Below are positions 8,290-16,823 of a stretch of DNA of 64,000 nucleotides, one piece after another. Position 1 is the first letter of the stretch. Every line of letters starts with the position of its first letter. Where the stretch lies: contig CAWJPY010000005.1 in NCBI GenBank assembly GCA_963844865.1, forward strand, positions 310,001 through 374,000, given 5' to 3'. The notes below the pieces were generated by a model. It did not search any database, had not been told where the DNA came from, and was given only the letters and a program-made list of their open reading frames with translations. Origin of the DNA: CAWJPY01 sp963844865 (GTDB lineage: Bacteria; Acidobacteriota; Thermoanaerobaculia; Thermoanaerobaculales; Sulfomarinibacteraceae). A program made the position numbers and the translations under genes.

Positions 8290-10494
8290 ATGAGCAGGCA
8301 GAAGCTGGAGATCGCCGGCCTCGACGTGACCTTCGACCGGACCCGGGACGGCGCCGCCGAGCTCTGGGGCGAGGATGACCGGGCCCTGGCCGCCGGCCTC
8401 GGCTTCGCCCACGCCCGCGATCGGCTGGTGCAGATGGAGCTGGCGCGCCTCGTCGGCCAGGGCCGCCTGTCGGAGTGCCTGCACAGCGATCAGGAGACGG
8501 AGGCCGTCGACCTCTTCGCTCGGGAGATGGGCCTGGCGCGCGACGCCGAGGACGACGCGGCCAACCTGAAGCCCGCCACCCGAGCCTTCGCCGAGGCCTA
8601 CGCGGCGGGCGTCAACCACGTCCTGGCGCGCCACCACCGGCCCCTGGAGCTGCTCCTGGCCCGCCATCGCCCCGAGCCCTGGCGGCCGGCGGACTGTCTG
8701 CTCACCGTCAAGCTCATCAGCTACCTGGGCCTCGCCCAGACCCAGCAGGACTTCGAGAAGCTGCTGGTCCAGGCGGTCCGCGGCGGCGTGAGCACGGGCA
8801 AGCTCAAGCTCCTGTTGGAGCCCCACCTGGACGGCCTCGACGAGGCCACGGTCCGCCGGCTCCGCGACCTGCGCCACGTGCAGCCTCTCCTGCCCAACGC
8901 CGTCCGTTTCGCGGCGGCGCCGGTGCTCAAGGCGAGCAACAACTGGGCCGTGGCCGGCTCCCGTTCGGCGACCGGTTCGCCTCTGGCCGCCTTCGATCCC
9001 CACCTGGAGGTGAATCGGCTGCCGCCGGTCTGGTACGAGGCGGTGCTGCACGCCGGGGATGACTATCGGATGGGGATCACCATGCCCGGCATCCCCGGCA
9101 TCGTCATGGGCCGCAACCGTCACGTGGCCTTCGGCTTCACCTACGGTTTCATGGACATGATCGACTACTTCATCGAGGAGGTGCGGGACGGGCGCTGCCG
9201 GCGGGGCGACGGCTGGCAGGGGTTGGCGGTGCGCTCGGAGGAGGTGGGCCGCCGCCGCGGCGGACCGCTCCGGATCACCATCCGGGAGAGCTCCCACGGG
9301 GTCCTCGAATGCGATCTCCGGTCGGACGACCTCCCGGACGGGCTCTACCTGGCGCGGGCCTGGACCAACCATCGCCACGGTGCGGCTCGGTCCCTGGACG
9401 CGCTGCTCGCCGCCCAGCAGGCACGCACCGCGGCCCAGGCGCAGCGGATCCTGCGCGACGTGACGATCTCCTGCAACTGGATCCTCGCCGACCGGGACGG
9501 CCACATCGCCTACCAGCAATCGGGCCGGGCGCCTCGGCGCGCCCACTCCGGGCTGTACCCGGTCCCGGGCTGGGACGAGCGCCTCGCCTGGCGCGGGCAG
9601 GTGCCGTCCGACGAGCTGCGCGCCACGAGCGACCCCGCAGCCGGCTTCCTCGCCACCGCCAACGACGACCTCAACCCCGAGGGAGGGCCGCTGCTCATCA
9701 ACCTGCCCATGGGGCCCTACCGGGCCGACCGCATCCGCGAGGTGCTGGCGGCCACGCCGGCGGCGTCGCCGGCGGACATGAAGACCCTGCAGCTCGACCT
9801 GTACTCTCTGCAGGCGGAACGGATGCTCGCCGGCTGGCGGCCCCTCCTGCCCGACACCATCGCCGGCCGCCTCCTGGCCCGCTGGGACCTCCGCTACGAC
9901 GCCGACTCCAGAGGCGCCACCCTGTTCGAGGAGGTGTACCACGCGGTGTTGGCCCGGGTGTTCGGCGACGGCCTCTTCGGCCGCACCGCCTGGGAGAGCA
10001 TCCGCGACACCACCACCATCCTGGCCGACTACTACGGTGTCTTCGACCGCGTGCTCCTGGGCACCGACCCCAGGTGGTGGGGCCCGGCCGGCCGGGAGGC
10101 GGTGCTCCGGGAGGTGCTGAGCGAGGTCCTTGGCGAGCTCGACCCCGGACGGGTCGCCCCCTGGGCCCGTCGCCAGCGCGTGATGATGTCCAACATCCTC
10201 CTCGGCGGCAGGCTGCCCCGCTGGCTGGGCTTCGACCGCGGGCCCGTTCCCATCGCGGGGAGCCGCGCCACCGTCGTGCAGGGCGCGGTCTTCGAGGCCC
10301 ACGATCGCGTCACCAGCATCGCACCCTCCTGGCGCTTCGTGACCGACCTGGCCGGGGACGCCGCCCACACGGCGCTGCCGGGCGGCCCCTCCGGACGCCG
10401 CTTCTCCCGTCACTACACCACCGGCATCCAGGACTGGATCGAGGGACGCTACAAGACGCTTGATGGCCTTCCCCACCCGTCCGGCGATCAGTGA
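8290..10494 (+). CDS. Penicillin acylase family (Ntn hydrolase) protein
   Basis: 734-residue member of the penicillin G acylase/AHL acylase family, whose precursors self-cleave to expose an N-terminal Ser nucleophile. The cleavage-site motif KASNNWAVAG places Ser216 at the start of the beta chain. Downstream family features include DPHLEVNRLPPVWYE, GITMPGIPGIVMGRN and the NWILADRDGHIAYQQSGRAP block with LATANDDLNP. Family members normally carry a Sec signal peptide, yet this protein begins directly with the acylase A-chain, and upstream codons back to 8200 supply no hydrophobic leader, so a cytoplasmic location is suggested. ATG 8290 is used. The amide substrate is unknown. Confidence 0.9.
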   Translation: MSRQKLEIAGLDVTFDRTRDGAAELWGEDDRALAAGLGFAHARDRLVQMELARLVGQGRLSECLHSDQETEAVDLFAREMGLARDAEDDAANLKPATRAFAEAYAAGVNHVLARHHRPLELLLARHRPEPWRPADCLLTVKLISYLGLAQTQQDFEKLLVQAVRGGVSTGKLKLLLEPHLDGLDEATVRRLRDLRHVQPLLPNAVRFAAAPVLKASNNWAVAGSRSATGSPLAAFDPHLEVNRLPPVWYEAVLHAGDDYRMGITMPGIPGIVMGRNRHVAFGFTYGFMDMIDYFIEEVRDGRCRRGDGWQGLAVRSEEVGRRRGGPLRITIRESSHGVLECDLRSDDLPDGLYLARAWTNHRHGAARSLDALLAAQQARTAAQAQRILRDVTISCNWILADRDGHIAYQQSGRAPRRAHSGLYPVPGWDERLAWRGQVPSDELRATSDPAAGFLATANDDLNPEGGPLLINLPMGPYRADRIREVLAATPAASPADMKTLQLDLYSLQAERMLAGWRPLLPDTIAGRLLARWDLRYDADSRGATLFEEVYHAVLARVFGDGLFGRTAWESIRDTTTILADYYGVFDRVLLGTDPRWWGPAGREAVLREVLSEVLGELDPGRVAPWARRQRVMMSNILLGGRLPRWLGFDRGPVPIAGSRATVVQGAVFEAHDRVTSIAPSWRFVTDLAGDAAHTALPGGPSGRRFSRHYTTGIQDWIEGRYKTLDGLPHPSGDQ

Positions 10495-10623
10495 CCAGCG
10501 ACCGCGATCAGCGGCAGCAGCAGATGTCAGCGACGGCGAGCCGCGGCAGTGGACGGCGTCAGCGACCAGGGATCAGCGGAAAGCGATCACCCCGAGCCCC
10601 CGCGACACGTGAGTGAACGTGGA
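10495..10623. repeat. Micro-repeat spacer between convergent genes
   Basis: Spacer after the acylase stop holding GACCGCGATCAGCGGCAGCA-type micro-repeats, the same degenerate family as at 505-680 and 57650-57800. No gene or T-run terminator is seen. Confidence 0.5.
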
Positions 10624-10980
10624 TCATCGGGGATTGGGGTTGAGGAGACGCCACGTCATCGCCCGCACCTCATCGAAGCCATCCAGTGCGACAGCAGTCT
10701 CGGATGGATCAACGGCTCCCGCCGCAGCGAGGAGCCGCAGGTGACTGTCGACCTCCTTGGCCGATGCGTAGGCGATCCGCCAATACTGTGCGCGATCTCG
10801 GCCGGACCTACCTTGGCCCTCGGCCAGGTTCGCGGGCACGGAGCTCGCCGAGCGGATGACCTGGTCAGCGATCGGTTTGAGTGGAGCCGGTATTCGCACG
10901 ACGAGCTTGATCGCCGCGCCGGCTGCTTCGAGGGCCTTGCGGTGGGCGATGAGGTTGCCAGTGGCGAGGGCGTCAGACAT
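10624..10980 (-). CDS. Four-helix-bundle protein (S23/Avd-like)
   Basis: 118-residue protein of the four-helix-bundle family first known from 23S rRNA intervening sequences and related to the Avd protein of diversity-generating retroelements. Family marks: IRSASSVPANLAEGQGRSG (about residues 43-61) followed by YWRIAYASAKEVDSHLRLL. These proteins form basic pentameric barrels; their cellular role is not established. Here no rRNA or reverse transcriptase adjoins. ATG 10980 follows a strong GGAGGTGACC ribosome binding site, and both lie inside one arm of a 173-base nested inverted repeat, so the start of the mRNA may be occluded. Confidence 0.85.
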   Translation of the reverse strand: MSDALATGNLIAHRKALEAAGAAIKLVVRIPAPLKPIADQVIRSASSVPANLAEGQGRSGRDRAQYWRIAYASAKEVDSHLRLLAAAGAVDPSETAVALDGFDEVRAMTWRLLNPNPR

Positions 10981-11148
10981 GGTCACCTCCGGGTCGTTCA
11001 TGCCTCCCCTGAAAGCTGGTGGCGAGCCCATGTCAAGGGTGCGAAGCAAACCGGTCTCCGACCGGCTCGCCCTCGACGAGGGCGAGCCCTTGACATGGGC
11101 TCGCCACCAGTTATGTTTCGGGCTCAACGACCCGGAGGTGACCATGTC
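10976..11148. repeat. Nested perfect inverted repeat over the four-helix-bundle gene start
   Basis: Two separate perfect inverted-repeat blocks nest. The outer block pairs 10976-10998 with 11126-11148 (23 bp each, containing GGAGGTGACCATGTC in the right arm). The inner block pairs 11016-11039 with 11087-11110 (24 bp, CTGGTGGCGAGCCC start). Inside that, 11066-11086 is a 21-base palindrome (CTCGCCCTCGACGAGG core). In a leftward transcript the outer arm pairs with the ribosome binding site and AUG of the four-helix-bundle gene. The right arm also puts a copy of the ribosome binding site and ATG in the rightward direction, but no gene follows it. Confidence 0.9.
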
Positions 11149-11296
11149 GGCGTTACTCCACCGGCCATCTGCCCGGCAGCGCGCCCGACGCTGACTCTGG
11201 CAGTGCCACTGTCGCTGACACCTGCCGCCGAAACTGATGCTGCCACTGCCGCTGTCTCTGCCGCTGCCCCTGTCGCCTGCCGCCGTCGACGGGAGA
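11149..11296. repeat. CTGCCACTG/CTGCCGCTG micro-repeat downstream of dnaE
   Basis: Spacer following the dnaE stop in the direction of transcription. It is mostly degenerate CTGcCgCTGtC units at 11195-11290, for example GCCACTGCCGCTGTCTCTGC. No coding sequence is seen. Confidence 0.5.
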
Positions 11297-13411
11297 TCAG
11301 TTGACCACGTCGGGACGTTCTTCGGCGGCGTCGGTGACGGCGGGAGGCGATGGCTGGGGTGGAGCGCCGCCGTTGCGGGCCCGGCTGTCGAACTCGAGCT
11401 CGCACCATCCGCTGCCGAGCAGGGCGCGCAGGCCGTCCCGGGTGGCGGGCGCCGGGTCGACCGTGAGGGCGGGCGGTGGCACCAGGCGGGCCCGGAAGCG
11501 CCCCCGCCGGATGAGCTCGAAGCGCACCGGCAGCTCGCCGGGATGCTCCAGCAGATACTCCCTGAGCTCCTCGAGCCCGGCCTCGGCCACCTCATCCAGG
11601 TCGAGGACGATCCGCAGGGCCGCCGCCCGCTCCGACTCCACCCGCTCCAGGGAGGCCACCTCTTCGGCGGTCAGCTCCACGTGCTCGCCCTCCCCCTTGA
11701 TGGTCGCCACCACGAGGACGGCGCCCCCCGGCTCGAGCAGTCGCTCCACCCGTTCGAAGGCATCGGGGAAGGCCACCACCCGCACCGATCCGGACGCATC
11801 CTCGAGCTGCCAGACGGCCATCCGCCGGCCCTGGTTGGGGCCCTCCTTGCGGATGGGGAGCACCTTGAGGGCGGTCACCAGGCCACCCACCGTCACCCGC
11901 TCGGCGCCGGCGGCGAAGCGGTCCGCCAGCTCCGCCACACGGCAGTCGGCGAAGCGCTCGAGCTGGTCGGCGTAGGCCTCCAGAGGGTGCCCTGACAGGT
12001 AGAAACCGAGGACGTCGCGCTCCCAGCCGAGGCGCTCCGCGTCGGGCGCCTCCTCGCCGCCCCGAAGCTCCCCTTCCAGGCTCTCCGACAGCATGTCGTC
12101 AAAAAGGAAGCCCTGCCCCAGCTCCGACTGCTCCCGTTCCCTGGCCGTCACCTCCACGAGCTGCGGAAGCGCCCCCAGGAGACCCTGTCTGGGCAGACCG
12201 AACTGGTCGAAGCAGCCGGCTTTCACCAGGCACTCCAGGACCTTCAGGTTCAGGGAGCGCGCAGGCACCGAGCGGAGGCAGTGGACCACCGACTCGAACC
12301 CCCCCAGCCGGCTCCGTGCCGTCAGAATGGGCGCCACCGCCGCCTCGCCGACTCCTTTGATGGCGGCCAGACCGAAACGGATGCCGTCCCCCTCAACCGT
12401 GAACTGCGGCTCCGAGGCGTTGATGTCCGGCGGCAGGATGGCGAGCCCCATCTGCCGGCACCGGCCAAGGTACTGGCCCAGCTTGTCCGTGTTGTGCACC
12501 TCGGATGTGAGCATGGCGGCCATGAAGTGGGCGGGATAGTGGGCCTTCAGGTAGGCGGTGAGGTAGGCCACGTGGGCGTAGGCCACCGAGTGCGACTTGT
12601 TGAAGCCGTACTTGGCGAAGGGCACGATCTGCTCCCACAGCCGGCGCACCTTGTCCTTGGGGAACCCGTTGGCGACGCCCCCCGAGATGAAGTTCTCCCC
12701 CTCGCGATCAATCATCTCCTGGATCTTCTTGCCCATGGCCTTGCGCAGGGTGTCGGCCTTGGCCATGGAGAAGCCCGCGATCCGGACCGCGATCCGCATG
12801 ACCTGCTCCTGGTAGACGATGATGCCGTAGGTCTCACCCAGGATCTCCTCGAGCTCCGGAAAGATGTAGGTGATGGCCTTGCGCGAGTGCTTGCGTTCGG
12901 AGTAGTCGTCGATGAACTGCATAGGACCCGGGCGGTACAGGGCGTTGAGGGCGGCGATGTCACCGAAGACCCGCGGCTGCACCTTGCGCAGCACGTCCTT
13001 CATGCCGGAAGACTCGAACTGGAACACGCCGTCGGTGTTGCCTGCGGAGAAGAGGTCGTACACCACAGGGTCGTCGAAGGGGACCGCGTCCAGGTCGAAG
13101 TCCGGGTCGGCGGTGCGGCGGATGGACTCCACCGTGTCGGAAATCACGGTCAGGGTGCGCAACCCCAGGAAGTCCATCTTCAGCAGGCCGAGCGTCTCCA
13201 CGTCGTCCTTGTCGAACTGGGTGCACACCTCGCCGTTGGAGGTCTTGATGAGGGGGACCAGGTTGACCAGCGGCTCGGGCGCGATCACCACCCCTGCGGC
13301 GTGCACCCCGCAGTGGCGGGCCAGCCCCTCCAGCCTCGAGGCGGTCTGGACGAGCACCCGAACGTCGTCGTCACCCCTCACCAGCTCCGCGAGCTGCGGC
13401 GACTCCTTCAC
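11297..13411 (-). CDS. dnaE: DNA polymerase III alpha subunit, C-terminal part (frameshifted dnaE)
   Basis: C-terminal 704 residues of the replicative polymerase catalytic subunit. Contents in order: the segment beginning KESPQLAEL, the GVHAAGVVIAP motif, the third catalytic Asp in LLKMDFLGLRTL, NALYRPGPMQFI, YQEQVMRIA, FNKSHSVAYA, the helix-hairpin-helix region (LAAIKGVGEAAV) and an OB-fold near the end (VTVGGLVTALKVLPIRKEG). It overlaps the N-terminal part by four bases. In intact homologues the join reads roughly ITLDQALKESPEL; restoring one C between GCG and TGAAG at about 13411 gives exactly that, so this is a one-base deletion or sequence error rather than a naturally split polymerase. 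The GTG at 13411 would allow coupled initiation if the split is real. Confidence 0.9.
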   Translation of the reverse strand: MKESPQLAELVRGDDDVRVLVQTASRLEGLARHCGVHAAGVVIAPEPLVNLVPLIKTSNGEVCTQFDKDDVETLGLLKMDFLGLRTLTVISDTVESIRRTADPDFDLDAVPFDDPVVYDLFSAGNTDGVFQFESSGMKDVLRKVQPRVFGDIAALNALYRPGPMQFIDDYSERKHSRKAITYIFPELEEILGETYGIIVYQEQVMRIAVRIAGFSMAKADTLRKAMGKKIQEMIDREGENFISGGVANGFPKDKVRRLWEQIVPFAKYGFNKSHSVAYAHVAYLTAYLKAHYPAHFMAAMLTSEVHNTDKLGQYLGRCRQMGLAILPPDINASEPQFTVEGDGIRFGLAAIKGVGEAAVAPILTARSRLGGFESVVHCLRSVPARSLNLKVLECLVKAGCFDQFGLPRQGLLGALPQLVEVTAREREQSELGQGFLFDDMLSESLEGELRGGEEAPDAERLGWERDVLGFYLSGHPLEAYADQLERFADCRVAELADRFAAGAERVTVGGLVTALKVLPIRKEGPNQGRRMAVWQLEDASGSVRVVAFPDAFERVERLLEPGGAVLVVATIKGEGEHVELTAEEVASLERVESERAAALRIVLDLDEVAEAGLEELREYLLEHPGELPVRFELIRRGRFRARLVPPPALTVDPAPATRDGLRALLGSGWCELEFDSRARNGGAPPQPSPPAVTDAAEERPDVVN

Positions 13412-14856
13412 GCCTGGTCCACCGTGATGTTGAAGTCCTCGGGGATGAGCTTGGCGATACGGTCCACGTCGCCGAAGGTCATCCCCATGACCCGACCCAC
13501 GTCCCGCACCGCCGAGCGCGCCTTGAGGATGTTGAAGGTGGCGATCTGGGACACCGACTCGGCGCCGTAGCGCGCGCGCACGTACTCGATCACCTCGTCC
13601 CGCCGCCGCTGGCAGAAGTCGATGTCGATGTCCGGCATCGAGATCCGCTCCGGGTTGAGGAACCGCTCGAAGAGCAGATCGTGCTCCAGGGGATCGATGT
13701 CGGTGATGCCGAGGGCGTACGAGACCACGGACCCCGCCGCCGAGCCCCGCCCCGGACCCACCGGGATCCCGCGCTCCTTGGCCTGACGGATGAAGTCCCA
13801 GACCACCAGGAAGTAGCCCGGGAAGCCCATCTTGCCGATCACCGCCAGCTCGTGCTCGAGCCGGTCCCGGTAGTCCGCCACCGGGTGCCGCCGGCCTTCC
13901 CCTCCCGCCAGGCGCGTCTCGAGCCCCTCGTCCGCGATCTCCGCCAGATAGCTGTCGAGGCGGTGCCCTTCAGGGACCGGGTAGCGCGGCAGGTGGAGGG
14001 TGTCGGTGTCGAAGAGCACGTGACAGCGGGCGGCGATCTCCGCGGTGCGCTCGCAGGCGTCCGGGTGCTCCGGGAAGAGCTCGTACATCTCCTCCGCCGA
14101 CTTGACGTAGAACTCGGGGTTGTAGGTGTACTCCAGCTCGTCCAGGGTCCGGTTGGAGCCGATGCCGATGAGCACCCGGTGGGCGAAGGTGTCCTCGCGG
14201 CGGTGGAAGTGGCAGTCGTTGGTCGCCACCAACGGGACGCCGGTGGCGACGGCCAGCTCCGCCACCCGTTGGCGCACGAACTCCTCGTCAGGGAGCCCGT
14301 GGTTCTGGATCTCCAGGTAGAAGCCCTCCGGTCCCAGGATCTCCCGGTACTCCTCCACGGCCCGCCTGGCGGCGGCAGGGTCGCGCCCCAGGGCGGCGCG
14401 GGCCACCTCCCCCGAGAGGCACGCCGAAAGACCGATCAGACCTTCGCTGTGGGAGCTCAGCAGCTCCTTGGAGATGCGCGGCTTGTGGTAGAACCCCTCC
14501 AGATAGGCATCGCTGACCAGCGTCATCAGGTTCCGCCAGCCCCGGTTGTTCTCCGCCAGCAGCACCAGGTGGTCATAGGGCTTGCGGCGCCCGGGCACCG
14601 GGTTCCGGTCGCGGTGGTCGCCGGGAGCGACGTACACCTCGCACCCCAGCACGGGGCGCACCCCTGCGGCCAGGGCCGCGCGGTGGAACTGAAAGGCGCC
14701 GAACACGTTCCCGTGGTCGGTCACGGCCACCGCCGGCATACCGAGGGCCGCCACCTGGCGGGTCAGCTCACCGACGTGGATGGTCGCATCCAGCAGAGAG
14801 TAGTGGGTGTGGAGGTGGAGGTGGACGAACGGCCTGCCAGACGCGCCATGGGTCAT
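13408..14856 (-). CDS. dnaE: DNA polymerase III alpha subunit, N-terminal part (frameshifted dnaE)
   Basis: N-terminal 482 residues of DnaE. The PHP domain opens with FVHLHLHTHYSLLDA (residues 9-23) and continues with VTDHGNVFG and GLIGLSACLSGEV. The polymerase domain begins in this part and includes PVGPGRGSAAGSVVSYALGI and the first two catalytic Asp residues in MPDIDIDFCQRRR, then ISQIATF-like QIATFNILKARSAVRDVGRV. It stops at TGA (13408-13410) right after FNITVDQA, and the remaining polymerase continues in another frame in the next gene. The start ATG at 14856 gives the usual short N-terminus ahead of the PHP motif. The N-terminus lies next to a less GC-rich spacer that probably holds the promoter. 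Confidence 0.92.
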   Translation of the reverse strand: MTHGASGRPFVHLHLHTHYSLLDATIHVGELTRQVAALGMPAVAVTDHGNVFGAFQFHRAALAAGVRPVLGCEVYVAPGDHRDRNPVPGRRKPYDHLVLLAENNRGWRNLMTLVSDAYLEGFYHKPRISKELLSSHSEGLIGLSACLSGEVARAALGRDPAAARRAVEEYREILGPEGFYLEIQNHGLPDEEFVRQRVAELAVATGVPLVATNDCHFHRREDTFAHRVLIGIGSNRTLDELEYTYNPEFYVKSAEEMYELFPEHPDACERTAEIAARCHVLFDTDTLHLPRYPVPEGHRLDSYLAEIADEGLETRLAGGEGRRHPVADYRDRLEHELAVIGKMGFPGYFLVVWDFIRQAKERGIPVGPGRGSAAGSVVSYALGITDIDPLEHDLLFERFLNPERISMPDIDIDFCQRRRDEVIEYVRARYGAESVSQIATFNILKARSAVRDVGRVMGMTFGDVDRIAKLIPEDFNITVDQA

Positions 14857-15109
14857 GGCGCCATGATAGCGCGCCCGTGACGCGGCGCCCGCCCATCTCG
14901 GACCGGCCGCCATCCACCCCCGCGGGGTCATGCGCCGGGAACCGGGAATGATTCGGCGCGCATATCCCATGATTATTTCCCCGATGATTTCGTTGTCGAT
15001 TTTCCCGTCCATGGAGCTCATGCACGTGTCCGCGGTCACGAATCAGATACGTCACCGGTCATCACAATGGCGAAGAATCCCTTGACATCGGGGAAATGAT
15101 CCGTCATTT
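14857..15109. promoter_or_regulatory. Less GC-rich divergent intergenic region, probable promoters
   Basis: Spacer between the divergent dnaE and TPR genes, clearly richer in A and T than its surroundings from about 14930 onward (for example CCCATGATTATTTCCCC). A TTGACA hexamer at 15082-15087, pointing right, lies about 17 bases before CATTTTT at 15105. This is a plausible but weak sigma70-type promoter for the TPR gene. No leftward promoter could be picked out confidently. Confidence 0.35.
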
Positions 15110-15124
15110 TTGTTTCAGATCGAG

Positions 15125-15487
15125 ATGCGTACTTTTCGAGTTTCCAGACCGCCGCGAAGGGTCAATGAGTCCACGACTGGGGATCTGATCCGCGTCTATC
15201 GGCGGCATGCAGCGCGCGCTCTTTCCGAGTCCAGATGGCAGATCGCGGAGATTTTTTTTGATCGCATTCTCCAGATTGAACCCGGTCACACCGAGGCCTG
15301 GTTGATGAAGGGGCATCTGCGCTTCCACTGCCACCGTGACGACGAGGGTGCGGTGCACTGCTACCGCAGAGTGGTCGTCCTGTGTGGGCACGATCCCGAG
15401 CATCCCCATGCCCGCCGCGCCGAGAGTGCCCTCGCCCGTCTTCTCGGTGCCGCGCCCCGCTCGGTCAGCGAGGCCCGGGCCGGCTGA
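15125..15487 (+). CDS. Small TPR-like protein
   Basis: 120-residue soluble protein with a TPR-like repeat region at about residues 22-90: SRWQIAEIFFDRILQIEPGHTEAW with the usual small-residue and Pro pattern, then a second helical pair including AVHCYRRVVVLCGHDPEHPHA. Function unknown; TPRs usually bind protein partners. Its 5' part is less GC-rich than the rest of the window (ATTTTTTTTGATCGC around 15250), which may mean a different origin or simply constraint. A TTG at 15110 in frame could add five residues. It converges with the polyprenyl synthase gene. Confidence 0.65.
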   Translation: MRTFRVSRPPRRVNESTTGDLIRVYRRHAARALSESRWQIAEIFFDRILQIEPGHTEAWLMKGHLRFHCHRDDEGAVHCYRRVVVLCGHDPEHPHARRAESALARLLGAAPRSVSEARAG

Positions 15488-15771
15488 GGCACCACTGGGA
15501 GGGACACGGCGGTGCGCCGGCACCGTCGGGCGTCAGTCTTTCGAAGACCCGCCGAGCATCCCGTCGACGCACGCGGCCACCTCAAAGCCGGTGCCAGGCT
15601 CCCCGTCTTGATTCGATAGCACGCACATCACCTTATCCGGAAGGGTGACTGGCACCGGCTCCGGCGCTCGCGACGCGCCGTCCGGTCGGCGGCTGTCGGC
15701 CCCTGCGAGGGGGACGCTGCCGCCGGTCGCTGACGCCGTCCCCGCCGCTGATCGCAGTCGCTGGCGACAGC
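15488..15771. repeat. Spacer with palindrome family copy A and micro-repeats
   Basis: Spacer between convergent genes. Bases 15568-15660 are a leftward copy of the dispersed palindrome family: GGTGCCAGGCTCC near 15590, then GTCTTGATTCGATAG, and GGTGACTGGCACC near 15644, so the arms have diverged. Bases 15665-15771 are micro-repeats of the GCCGCTGATCGCAGTCGCTG kind. No gene is supported. Confidence 0.75.
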
Positions 15772-16803
15772 TCAGTGCTCGCGCTCGAGCAGGAGCCGGG
15801 AGGCCCGCACCAGGGCGTCCCGCTCGACGCTGGACGGGAGCTGGGAAGCGTGCGCCGCAGCGCTGTCGGCGTAGGCCGCGGCGCGCCGTCGTACCCCGTC
15901 GAGCACGCCCGAGGTCCGCACCATCTCCAGCACCTCTTCCTCGGTGATCTCCGTGAAGCTCCCGCTCTCCATCACCGACTGGAGCCGCGCGCGCTGCACC
16001 TCGTCGAGGCGGGGCAGGAGGAGGATGATGGGCAGGGTGGCCCGGCCCTCCCGGAGGTCGGCCATGACGGGCTTGCCGAGGGTCTGCGAGCTGGCGGTGA
16101 AGTCCAGGAGGTCGTCGACGAGCTGGAAGCACAGCCCGAGGTCGCGGCCGAACTCCAGGAGCGGCTCCACCAGGTGGAGCGTGGCCGGTTGGAAGAGCGC
16201 CGGCAGGGCGCAGGCGGCCGCGAAGAGCTCCGCCGTCTTGCGACGGGTGATGTCCATGTAGAGCTCCTGGGAGGTGTCCAGACGCCCCCGGGCCCGATCG
16301 GCCATGATCTCGCCCTCGGTCATCTGCAGAGTGGCCGCCGTGAGCAGACGCATGACCTCCACGTCACCGAACTCCAGGCACAGCACCATGCTCCGGGTGT
16401 ACAGCCAGTCACCGACCAGCACCGTGGTCTGATTGCCCCAACGCCGATTGGCGGTGGGCTGGCCACGCCGGAGGTTGGACTCGTCGATGATGTCGTCGTG
16501 GATCAGGGTGGCGGTGTGGATCAGCTCGACCACCGACCCGTAGCGCACGGCGCGCTCGGAGCTCGCTCCCAGCATCTTCGCCACGAGCAGGACCAGGGCC
16601 GGCCGCAGCCGCTTGCCGCCGCTGCCCAGCACGTACCCTGCGACCTCGCGCACCATGGGCTGCGCCTGGTGGAGCTCGCGATCCAGGAAGGCTTGGACTC
16701 CCTCCAGGCGATCGGCGATCGGTTCGAACACCTCGCGGACCTGTCGAGCCTCGCTAATCGCCTCGATCTTCAATGACTTCTCCGCGCGCAGTCTACCATG
16801 CAT
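15772..16803 (-). CDS. Polyprenyl diphosphate synthase (trans, IspA/IspB type)
   Basis: 343-residue trans-isoprenyl diphosphate synthase. It condenses isopentenyl diphosphate onto an allylic diphosphate to make quinone or undecaprenyl-type chains. Both Asp-rich motifs are intact: the first in LIHDDIID (near residue 104) and the second in FQLVDDLLDF (near 232), with GGKRLRPALVLL upstream of the first. The length and the relatively bulky residues before the first Asp motif fit a long-chain (C30-C50) synthase, but chain length cannot be fixed by eye. ATG 16803 is used; a TTG ten codons downstream is possible. It is directly downstream of the LolA-like gene. Confidence 0.93.
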   Translation of the reverse strand: MHGRLRAEKSLKIEAISEARQVREVFEPIADRLEGVQAFLDRELHQAQPMVREVAGYVLGSGGKRLRPALVLLVAKMLGASSERAVRYGSVVELIHTATLIHDDIIDESNLRRGQPTANRRWGNQTTVLVGDWLYTRSMVLCLEFGDVEVMRLLTAATLQMTEGEIMADRARGRLDTSQELYMDITRRKTAELFAAACALPALFQPATLHLVEPLLEFGRDLGLCFQLVDDLLDFTASSQTLGKPVMADLREGRATLPIILLLPRLDEVQRARLQSVMESGSFTEITEEEVLEMVRTSGVLDGVRRRAAAYADSAAAHASQLPSSVERDALVRASRLLLEREH

Positions 16804-16823
16804 GGTCCCCTGTCCCCATCCCT

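Noticed and set aside
10624..11148. Diversity-generating retroelement, suggested by an Avd-like protein
   Set aside because: No reverse transcriptase and no variable/template repeat pair is present nearby.
11126..11194. Rightward gene starting at the mirror-image ribosome binding site in the hairpin's right arm
   Set aside because: It ends after about 16 codons and shows no similarity to the four-helix-bundle gene beyond the start region.
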